From Pseudooceanicola endophyticus (lineage in GTDB: Bacteria > Pseudomonadota > Alphaproteobacteria > Rhodobacterales > Rhodobacteraceae): 64,000 bases of DNA. The DNA lies in NCBI RefSeq assembly GCF_018760365.1, contig NZ_JAHIAB010000004.1:124001-188000 (forward strand), in the 5' to 3' direction. Shown one piece after another: positions 36,854 to 44,370 of the stretch (within the stretch, counting starts at the first letter, position 1; each line of letters opens with the position of its first letter). The notes beneath the pieces were generated by a model. That model worked only from the letters and a program-made list of their open reading frames with translations, ran no database searches and was not told the origin of the DNA. The translations under genes were made by a program, and so were the position numbers.

Positions 36854-37127
36854 TGGCTTTCCTGCTGTCGAGTCCGCTGTCGTCGAAGACGGAGACGATA
36901 TTGAGCAGGTCGAAGCCCGCCTTCGCAAGGCGCTTGCGCACGTCGCCCTTCACCTGGTCCCTGGAACAGGCAGAGACCTGCATGACGCCGTAGATCAGCT
37001 CGTAGGGTTTGTCACGCTTGGCCTTGAAATCGGCATAGCAGGTGGCCTGGGCGCTGGCCGGTACGGCCAGGGCCAGCAGGGTCAGAACCGCGAGGAGCGG
37101 CCCTGTGAGGGTACGGATCGGTCTCAT
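36825..37127 (-). CDS. Small secreted protein of unknown function
   Basis: A 100-residue protein with a signal peptide (about 1-26, LLAVLTLLALAVPASAQA). The mature part has two cysteines (about 30 and 54), which may form one disulfide, and no recognised domain. Its 3' end overlaps the membrane-anchored regulator gene by 29 bp, so the two are probably co-expressed. A working idea is that it is the periplasmic partner or ligand of that regulator; this is inference from gene order alone. Confidence 0.75.
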   Translation of the reverse strand: MRPIRTLTGPLLAVLTLLALAVPASAQATCYADFKAKRDKPYELIYGVMQVSACSRDQVKGDVRKRLAKAGFDLLNIVSVFDDSGLDSRKANAGPYYLRF

Positions 37128-37366
37128 GCGGTTACTCTGGAGACAGTGTGGGCGTCAGGCAATAACACGGCGGCTTCCCGCCGGTGATATGCGATAACAG
37201 CCATGTAAACAGGGGCTTTTCCGCTCATGTTATCCGATAGCAGGGGGCTGATATTGCCCGGCAGGGGGGTGAGGCACAGGTTGGCCCTCAGTCAAGGCGC
37301 CCCCCGGGTCCCGGCAGAATCGCCGCCCCGCCCCCAGGTGCCCCAGCCCCCGAAGAGGACATCTAC
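37128..37366. promoter_or_regulatory. Divergent region with three ATAACA boxes
   Basis: AATAACA at 37161-37167, GATAACA at 37193-37199 and, inverted, TGTTATC at 37228-37234; the last two form an inverted repeat within an AT-richer stretch. They lie between the secreted-protein operon and the next gene and could be binding sites of the membrane-anchored regulator. Confidence 0.4.
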
Positions 37367-37777
37367 ATGACCCTGAATGCACGCTTCCCCCGCCGCCTCG
37401 TGGCCGGCACCGCCGCTGCCGTCCTGGCCCTGGGCATGGCCACCGCCACCCCGGCGGCCGCCCAGCAGAACCCCGACATGGCGAAGGTCATCGTGGGCGC
37501 GACCGCCCTGGCGATCATCGGTTCCGCCCTGGTGAACGAGAACAAGCACCGCGACCGCGACCGCCGCGTCTATCGGGTCGAGCCGCCGCGCGCCCATCCC
37601 CAGCCGATGGCCGTGCGCCCGCTGCCGCGCGATTTCCGCCCCGATCCGCGCCGGGTGCCGGACCGGTTCCGCGATGACCGCCACGATCCCCGTTACTGGC
37701 GCGACGATCACCGCGACAACCGGCGCGACTGGCGCGACGACCATCGCGATGGGCGCCGTGACTGGCATGATCACTGA
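37367..37777 (+). CDS. Secreted Arg/Asp/His-rich protein of unknown function
   Basis: A 136-residue protein with an N-terminal signal (about 1-32, LVAGTAAAVLALGMATATPA AAA region) and a short second hydrophobic stretch (KVIVGATALAIIGSALV). From residue 55 on it is almost wholly Arg, Asp, His, Pro and Trp with near-repeats of the form RDDHRD (WRDDHRDNRRDW, WRDDHRDGRRDW). This resembles the charged tails of RcnB-like periplasmic proteins, but it lacks a clear RcnB domain. The His/Asp content suggests metal or polyanion binding. The RBS GAGGAC lies 6 nt before the ATG. Confidence 0.75.
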   Translation: MTLNARFPRRLVAGTAAAVLALGMATATPAAAQQNPDMAKVIVGATALAIIGSALVNENKHRDRDRRVYRVEPPRAHPQPMAVRPLPRDFRPDPRRVPDRFRDDRHDPRYWRDDHRDNRRDWRDDHRDGRRDWHDH

Positions 37778-37931
37778 TCCCGTCTTCCGTGCCCGGGCCC
37801 GCTGAATCGCCCCTTCGGGCCGGGCGCGGACAGCCCCGCCGGGTCTTCCCGGCCGGGTCGGTGAGGGGGGCGTCCCCAGGCCCTCCTCACCCCTCTTGCG
37901 CAGGCTTTCCGGCTCTGCTCAAACCGCTGTC

Positions 37932-38564
37932 ATGACCGACAGACCCGTTCCCGACTTCACCCACGAGACCGCCCTTTTCGCCGAGGGCTACGCCCATGTC
38001 GCCGGTGTCGACGAGGTCGGGCGTGGCCCGCTTGCCGGCCCCGTGACCGCCGCCGCCGTGATTCTGGATCCGGCGCGCATCCCCGCCGGGATCGACGATT
38101 CCAAGCGCCTGACCGAAAGGCGCCGCGAGGAGATCTACGAACAGCTCTGCGCCGAGCACTGGGTCTCGGTCGCACAGGCCAGCGTGGCCGAGATCGACGA
38201 GATCAACATCCTGCAGGCCAGCCATCTGGCGATGTGCCGCGCCATCGAGGGCCTGGCCCGCAAGGCCGATTTCGTGCTGGTGGACGGCAACCGCATCCCG
38301 AAGGCGCTGACCCTTCCGGCTCGGGCCATCGTGAAGGGCGATGCGCGGGTCCTGTCGATCGGTGCGGCCTCGATCGTGGCGAAAATCGCCCGGGATCAGG
38401 TCATGCGGGACTTGGCGCAACACTATCCCGGCTACGGCTGGGAGCGGAACGCCGGTTACCCGACCCCGACCCACAAGCAGGCGCTACAAGACCTCGGTGT
38501 GACCCCACACCATAGGCGATCCTTCGCCCCCGTGCGCAGTATCTTGTGTCGAGAGCAAAACTAA
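37932..38564 (+). CDS. rnhB: Ribonuclease HII
   Basis: Removes RNA from RNA-DNA hybrids, including single ribonucleotides. The start at 37932 (MTDRPVPDF) gives 210 residues. The type 2 RNase H motifs are [14 protein letters not shown] with the first catalytic acidic residues, [19 protein letters not shown] and the C-terminal [15 protein letters not shown]. The length is normal. The next gene, ccrM, starts 133 nt downstream after its own promoter region; the rnhB-ccrM order is common in alphaproteobacteria. Confidence 0.96.
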   Translation: MTDRPVPDFTHETALFAEGYAHVAGVDEVGRGPLAGPVTAAAVILDPARIPAGIDDSKRLTERRREEIYEQLCAEHWVSVAQASVAEIDEINILQASHLAMCRAIEGLARKADFVLVDGNRIPKALTLPARAIVKGDARVLSIGAASIVAKIARDQVMRDLAQHYPGYGWERNAGYPTPTHKQALQDLGVTPHHRRSFAPVRSILCREQN

Positions 38565-38586
38565 AACCCTCAATCAAATAAACAAA

Positions 38587-38615
38587 TTGACGGCGAATCC
38601 GCTTTGACTCATTTT
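38587..38615 (+). promoter_or_regulatory. Likely ccrM promoter with two GANTC methylation sites
   Basis: TTGACG at 38587-38592 is a good -35 and an AT-rich -10 region follows 17 nt later (weak match). GAATC (38595-38599) and GACTC (38606-38610) lie inside the promoter, both being GANTC targets of CcrM. In Caulobacter, GANTC sites in the ccrM leader mediate feedback by methylation; the same is inferred here. Confidence 0.6.
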
Positions 38616-38619
38616 GTGA

Positions 38620-39768
<1,149 letters not shown>

Positions 39769-39835
39769 GCCTCCGGCTTTCCTGACATGATCCGCCTGTG
39801 CTGCGGTCCCTCCGGGGGACCGCGCTGCACGCCTT

Positions 39836-39868
39836 GCCCTGCCGGCCTGCCGGCAGGGCCTTTTCTTT
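39836..39868 (+). terminator. Rho-independent terminator of ccrM
   Basis: GCCCTGCCGGC / GCCGGCAGGGC (39836-39846 with 39849-39859) followed by CTTTTCTTT. A second hairpin, GCGGTCCC / GGGACCGC, precedes it at 39803-39823. Confidence 0.9.
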
Positions 39869-39889
39869 GCGCCCTCCTGTCCGAAAGGC

Positions 39890-40198
39890 TCAGGAGGAAC
39901 GCATCATCTGGTGGCCATTTTCCAGTGTGACCACCACATCTTCCAGGCGGAACCAGGGCGTGGTGAAGACGGGGCCGTCGCGCAGATGCTCGATGGCGCG
40001 ATGGAAAGCCTCGGGCGTCATGCCCTCGACCATCATCACGTCGGAACAGCGGGCCGAGAAGGCCTCGGCGTCGAAGAAGCGCACGCCGGTCAGCCCGGAG
40101 GCGGCGACGGCCTCCCAGGCGGCGGCGTCGCGGCGCGTGCGGGGGATCGCCAGGAAGGCGGGCAGGGCGGTCAGCAGCAGGAAATAGGTCTGGGTCAT
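39890..40198 (-). CDS. Small protein, possibly darcynin family
   Basis: A 102-residue protein that starts MTQTYFLLLTALPAFLAIPR and has the pattern FFDAEAFSARCSDVMMVEGM and LRDGPVFTTPWFRLEDVVVTLENG. This resembles the darcynin family as I remember it (a Cys-Ser-Asp core and a C-terminal LRD-x-x-x-F segment), but I could not align it formally. No function is known for that family. It is divergent from a TetR gene 86 nt away, so that regulator probably controls it. Confidence 0.6.
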   Translation of the reverse strand: MTQTYFLLLTALPAFLAIPRTRRDAAAWEAVAASGLTGVRFFDAEAFSARCSDVMMVEGMTPEAFHRAIEHLRDGPVFTTPWFRLEDVVVTLENGHQMMRSS

Positions 40199-40284
40199 TG
40201 TGCGGATCCTCTGGGTGGGTCACTCTGGCGCCAAGGGTCGCGCAGGGCGGCCCGGCAGGCCACTCGCATTCCGGGAAGGGGCTG

Positions 40285-40890
40285 ATGGAGCCGCATCCGA
40301 TACCGCAAGCCGCTGTTACGACTCGGAAAACGCCCCGGCAGGCCCGGGCGAAAGCGACCTGCGACGCGGTGCTGGAAGCCGCCGCTCGCCTTCTGGAACG
40401 CGGCGGGCCAGAGGCGGTGACCACCAATGCCGTGGCCGAGCTGGCCGGAGTCTCCATCGGGTCGCTCTACCAGTACTTCCCGGGGCGGGCCGCGATTCTG
40501 GCCGAGTTGATCCGCGCCACCCGTGCCGCCCTGCTGACGGATCTGGAACGCACCTGTCTAGAGGTCCGTACCCTGCCGCTGCCGCAGGCGGTGGCACGCC
40601 TCCTGGATGTGGTGCTGGCCCATCACCTGGCGCGCCCCGCCCGAATCGCCGCGCTTGAGGCGCTGGAGGCCCCGTTGCCGCTGGCGGCAGAGACCGCGGC
40701 GCTGGATCGTCGCATCACCGGGGCCGTGGCCGCGCTGCTTGCGGCGCAGGGCGTTGCCGATCCGCAGACCGCCGCCCGCGATCTGGCCGCGATCACCCGG
40801 GCGCTGATCGACACCAGCCTGTCCGCCGGGGATCTGCCCGCTCTGCGCCCCCGGCTGGAGCGCGCATTGCACGGCTATCTCGGGCTCTGA
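40285..40890 (+). CDS. TetR/AcrR-family transcriptional regulator
   Basis: The start at 40285 (MEPHPIPQAAVTTRKTPRQA) gives 201 residues and has GGGAAGGGG just upstream. The HTH is at about 18-64 (VLEAAARLLERGGPEAVTTN, then VSIGSLYQYFPGRAAILAEL). The C-terminal helical domain is rich in Ala and Leu. It diverges from the darcynin-like gene and its stop is one base from the stop of the converging sulfotransferase gene. Confidence 0.92.
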   Translation: MEPHPIPQAAVTTRKTPRQARAKATCDAVLEAAARLLERGGPEAVTTNAVAELAGVSIGSLYQYFPGRAAILAELIRATRAALLTDLERTCLEVRTLPLPQAVARLLDVVLAHHLARPARIAALEALEAPLPLAAETAALDRRITGAVAALLAAQGVADPQTAARDLAAITRALIDTSLSAGDLPALRPRLERALHGYLGL

Positions 40891-40891
40891 A

Positions 40892-41710
40892 TCAGTCGCC
40901 CAGCTTGGCGTGCACCTCGTCCAGATCGATCTCTCCGACGGGCAACTTGTTGGCAGGGTTCTCGAAATCGTAGCGGAACAGCTGAAAGTCGCGCTTGTAG
41001 ATCTCGTAGACCAGATGCATCGAGAGGTCGTCGAAATAGGCCTCCACCGGGTGGGCGCGCTTCGGGCCGTGGCCCTCGCTTTCGTTGAAGCGGGGGATCT
41101 GGGCCAGATCCACCGGCACCGGGGGCGCGATCCGGTCCAGGACGGCCTGCATCCCGGTGTTGAAATCTTCGGTCCAGAAAATCGAATCGTAGCGCCCGCC
41201 ATTGGCGATGAAGGTGCCGACATGACCCGACATGGCCGACCAGTGGATGTCGGGCTCCATCGGGCGGCGCCAGCGGATGGTATCGCGGACAAACAGCAGG
41301 AAGCGGCGGAAGCTGCGTATCTGGTCGAATGCCTCCTTGCCGTCCGGCCCGCCGACCTCGATCCCGTATTTCTGGATCAGCAGCGGCACCAGATTGCCGC
41401 GGTAGCGGTTGCCGTTGCGCTGGATGCCGCAGACCTTGTCGAAAAAGCTAGACAGCAGGCGGGTATAGGGGTTGCGGACGCAGGTGAAGGCCGGGGCGCT
41501 GCGGTCGCGCACGGCGGCCTCGATCACCGGCTGGCTGGCCGCCTGCGCCCATTTGTGCAGCCCCTCGGTGGCGTCGTGAATATCGCCCTCGTAGAACCGG
41601 CCATGGTCGGAATGATACAGGATCTGCCCGATGGTCGAGCAGGCGCATTTCGGGACCACCCGGTAGAGCACGCTGCCGCTTTCCGTCATCCAGGTTCCCG
41701 GGAACCCCAT
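40892..41710 (-). CDS. Sulfotransferase-family protein
   Basis: A predicted PAPS-dependent sulfotransferase (Sulfotransfer_2 type) of 272 residues. The 5'-phosphosulfate loop is seen in RVVPKCACSTIGQILYHSDH and the 3'-phosphate region in FTCVRNPYTRLLSSFFDKV, with Arg and Ser placed as in the family. No signal or membrane helix is seen. The start at 41710 (MGFPGTWMTESG) has GGAGG 7 nt upstream; an ATG 6 nt further up would leave no spacing. It is divergent from a GT14/DUF5928 glycosyltransferase gene, and the two probably build and modify a surface polysaccharide. Confidence 0.85.
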   Translation of the reverse strand: MGFPGTWMTESGSVLYRVVPKCACSTIGQILYHSDHGRFYEGDIHDATEGLHKWAQAASQPVIEAAVRDRSAPAFTCVRNPYTRLLSSFFDKVCGIQRNGNRYRGNLVPLLIQKYGIEVGGPDGKEAFDQIRSFRRFLLFVRDTIRWRRPMEPDIHWSAMSGHVGTFIANGGRYDSIFWTEDFNTGMQAVLDRIAPPVPVDLAQIPRFNESEGHGPKRAHPVEAYFDDLSMHLVYEIYKRDFQLFRYDFENPANKLPVGEIDLDEVHAKLGD

Positions 41711-41844
41711 CGTCATGCCTCCGAACCGTGATCCCCCGATCCTAGGCGGGAAATCTTTTCCGAAGAGCAAAGATCTGCCCCGCGTTCAGCCTTGGGTAGC
41801 ATTTTGACGTCAGACCTTGGGGGCCGGGAGGGAAGCCGAGGCAC

Positions 41845-43422
41845 ATGGCGAGAATCGCGTTCATACTGCTGTGCCACAAGGATCCGGAGGGGGTCATCGA
41901 ACAGGCGCGCCGCCTGACGGCGGTCGGCGACTACATGGCGATCCATTTCGATGGCCGCGCCGCGCCCGGCGATTACCGCAGGATCCGTGCGGCGCTGAAG
42001 GACAACCCGAACGTCGTCTTCGCCTGGAAACGGGCGAAATGCGGCTGGGGGGAATGGTCGCTGGTGCAGGCGACGCTCTACGCCGTGCAAAGCGCCGTGG
42101 CCGCCTTTCCGAAGGCCACGCATTTCTACATGCTCTCGGGCGATTGCATGGCGATCAAGACCGCCGAATATGTTCACGACACCCTCGACCGGGAAGAGGT
42201 GGACTATATCGAAAGCTTCGATTTCTTCACGTCCGGCTGGATCAAGACCGGCCTGCGCGAGGAACGGCTGATCTACCGTCACCCGTTCAACGAACGCAGC
42301 GCGCGCCGGCTTTTCTATGCCACGCTGGCGCTGCAGCGGCGGCTGGGGCTGACCCGGGCGGTGCCGGCGGATCTGCGGATCATGATCGGTTCCCAGTGGT
42401 GGTGCCTCCGGCGCGCCACGATCGAGGCGATCCTGGCCTTCTGCCGCGCCCGCCCCGCGGTGCTGCGCTTCTTCCGCGGCACCTGGATCCCGGACGAAAC
42501 CTTCTTCCAGACCCTGGTGCCGCACCTGGTCCCCGATGGCGAAATCCGCCGCCGCCCGCTGACCTTCCTGATGTTCAGCGATTACGGGATGCCGGTGACC
42601 TTCTACAACGACCATTACGGGCTGCTGCTGAACCAGGATTACCTGTTCGCGCGCAAGATCTCTCCGGAAGCGCGGCAGCTGAAGGCCCGGCTGGGCGATC
42701 TCTACGCGGCGCGGGGGATGCGCTTCCGGGTCTCGGACGAGGGGCGCCCGCTCTATCAATTCCTGACCGGCCGGGGCCGGGTCGGTCGACGCTTCGCGCC
42801 CCGCGTCTGGGAAACCGAAAGCTCCCTCGGGCGGGAGCGCGAGCTGATGATCGTGATCTGCAAGAAATGGCACGTGGCCAAGCGCCTGGTCGAACGCATC
42901 CGGGGCCGCACCGGCCTGCCGGTGGTCGAATACCTGTTCGACGAGGCCGACTGTCCGCTGCCCGATCTGGGCGGCCTTCAGGGGCGCCTGGAAAAGCGCA
43001 GCCGCCACCGCAGGGCGCTGCTGCGGATGCTCTTCGATCATCACCGCAGCCACCGGCTGGTGCTGTGCATGGATCCCTCCGGAATCGATCTGCTGCACGA
43101 TTTCTGCTCGGACCGGGCGCGCACGCCGTTGCTGGAGATCGAGTGCAGCTTTTCCGAGGCCTACCTGGCCGGCCATGCCCGTCGCGTCGGCCTCGCGACC
43201 GAGGCCACGCCCCCCGAGACGCTGGCGCAGCTGCTGCCGGCGATCCGCAATGACATCCTCCATGAAGGCGACCGCATCCGCGACGCGGGCTTTGCCGGCC
43301 TGGGGCGGCTGCGCGAGGCCGCGGGAGAGGCGGAAAACGCGGCTGCCCTTGCCGAATTCCTCTCGGTATCCCATGACGAGGCACAAGAGATCCTGTCTCT
43401 GCCCCACCTGTTCCTGGATTGA
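41845..43422 (+). CDS. GT14-like glycosyltransferase with C-terminal DUF5928
   Basis: The 525-residue protein starts MARIAFILLCHKDPEGVIEQ, then HFDGRAAPGDY, WGEWSLVQATLYAVQSAV and FYMLSGDCMAIKT, all typical of core-2/I-branching beta-1,6-N-acetylglucosaminyltransferase-like enzymes. WIPDETFFQTL carries an acidic residue of the active site. The C-terminal part (about 300-525) is DUF5928, known almost only in Rhodobacterales. A single gene start is seen 134 nt from the sulfotransferase start. The acceptor is unknown; a capsule or extracellular polysaccharide is likely. Confidence 0.88.
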   Translation: MARIAFILLCHKDPEGVIEQARRLTAVGDYMAIHFDGRAAPGDYRRIRAALKDNPNVVFAWKRAKCGWGEWSLVQATLYAVQSAVAAFPKATHFYMLSGDCMAIKTAEYVHDTLDREEVDYIESFDFFTSGWIKTGLREERLIYRHPFNERSARRLFYATLALQRRLGLTRAVPADLRIMIGSQWWCLRRATIEAILAFCRARPAVLRFFRGTWIPDETFFQTLVPHLVPDGEIRRRPLTFLMFSDYGMPVTFYNDHYGLLLNQDYLFARKISPEARQLKARLGDLYAARGMRFRVSDEGRPLYQFLTGRGRVGRRFAPRVWETESSLGRERELMIVICKKWHVAKRLVERIRGRTGLPVVEYLFDEADCPLPDLGGLQGRLEKRSRHRRALLRMLFDHHRSHRLVLCMDPSGIDLLHDFCSDRARTPLLEIECSFSEAYLAGHARRVGLATEATPPETLAQLLPAIRNDILHEGDRIRDAGFAGLGRLREAAGEAENAAALAEFLSVSHDEAQEILSLPHLFLD

Positions 43423-43430
43423 GGTGCCCG

Positions 43431-43811
43431 ATGGCCTACGATTACGACGATCAGAACATTTTCGCGAAGATCCTGCGCGGAGAGATCCCCAACAAGACGG
43501 TCCTGGAAACCGAGCACACGCTGGCCTTCGCGGATATCCAGCCGCAGGCCCCGGCGCATGTGCTGGTGATCCCGAAAGGCGCCTACGTGACCTACGACCA
43601 CTTCTGCGCCGAGGCCTCGGATGCCGAGATCCTCGATTTCACCCGGGCCGTCGCCAAGGTCTGCGAGATGACGGGCGTGTCCTCCGCGACGTCGGAAGGG
43701 GCGCGGTTCATCTCCAACGCGGGGCTCCATGGCGGCCAGGAAGTGCCGCATTTCCACCTGCATATCCTGGCCGGTCGCCCGCTTGGCCCTATGCTGCAAC
43801 GGGTGGGCTGA
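43431..43811 (+). CDS. HIT-family (histidine triad) hydrolase
   Basis: A nucleotide-binding protein of 126 residues that starts MAYDYDDQNIFAKILRGEIP, has FADIQPQAPAHVLVIPKG and ends with the triad HFHLHIL (about 107-113). It probably hydrolyses nucleoside phosphoramidates, as HINT proteins do. The RBS GAGGTG overlaps the stop of the glycosyltransferase gene (9 nt gap), so the two may be co-transcribed although no functional link is evident. Confidence 0.94.
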   Translation: MAYDYDDQNIFAKILRGEIPNKTVLETEHTLAFADIQPQAPAHVLVIPKGAYVTYDHFCAEASDAEILDFTRAVAKVCEMTGVSSATSEGARFISNAGLHGGQEVPHFHLHILAGRPLGPMLQRVG

Positions 43812-43910
43812 AGCTGCCCCTGCGTCGCGCCCCGGCTTGCGGGGGGCGACGGTTTCAAGCTATGCCGAAGTGACGGCCCCCCGGGGCCATGATCAGACGA
43901 GGGACTGCGG

Positions 43911-44099
43911 ATGCCGATCAAAGCGCCTGAAACCAAGATCGTGGAAAGCTCCAAGATTGCCTGTGACGGTGGCGAGGGGGCCTTGGGCCACCCGCGCGTC
44001 TGGCTGCATATCCCCGAGGACACCGGTTTCGTCGAATGCGGCTATTGCGATGCCAAGTACATCCTGAAGGGCAGCAAGGCGGATACCGCCGAGGCCTGA
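43911..44099 (+). CDS. Zinc-finger (zf-CHCC) protein, NDUFS6-like
   Basis: A 62-residue protein with Cys18 in [20 protein letters not shown], His27, and Cys43 and Cys46 in [10 protein letters not shown], giving the CHCC zinc site. In mitochondria the related NDUFS6 (13-kDa) subunit belongs to complex I, and alphaproteobacterial homologues are supernumerary complex I subunits. The gene is far from any nuo operon here, as is usual. An RBS (GAGGGA) lies before the ATG. A repeat unit follows 19 nt after the stop. Confidence 0.93.
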   Translation: MPIKAPETKIVESSKIACDGGEGALGHPRVWLHIPEDTGFVECGYCDAKYILKGSKADTAEA

Positions 44100-44118
44100 T
44101 CCCTTCGGTTGCCGGGCA

Positions 44119-44280
44119 GGGGGCTCTGCCCCCGCCGCTCCTGCGGAGCGTCTCCCCCGGGATATTTTCGGCCAGATGACAGGGAAACCTGCTCTTCATC
44201 ATCTGGCCGAAAATATCCCGGGGTGAATGCCACCCGGAACGGGTGGCAGAGGGGCAGCGCCCCTGGTCCGGTCACAGTCT
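44119..44280 (+). repeat. 3'-UTR repeat, copy 4: paired head-to-head units with a perfect 24-bp inverted repeat
   Basis: The forward unit has GGGGGC-TCT-GCCCCC (44119-44133), CGCTCC-TGC-GGAGCG (44136-44150) and a tail from 44156. The tail CCCGGGATATTTTCGGCCAG (to 44179) is perfectly repeated in reverse at 44199-44222. A reverse unit follows with GCCACCC / GGGTGGC (44230-44247) and GGGGC-AGC-GCCCC-like hairpin (about 44251-44264). It lies between the zf-CHCC gene and polA. Confidence 0.9.
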
Positions 44281-44370
44281 GCTCATCGCTTGCCGCCCTT
44301 GGTGAAGGTTGCTGGCCGCGCGCGCCGGTTCGTGGCAGAACGCGGAACGCGTGCGCACAGGAGACGAAAC

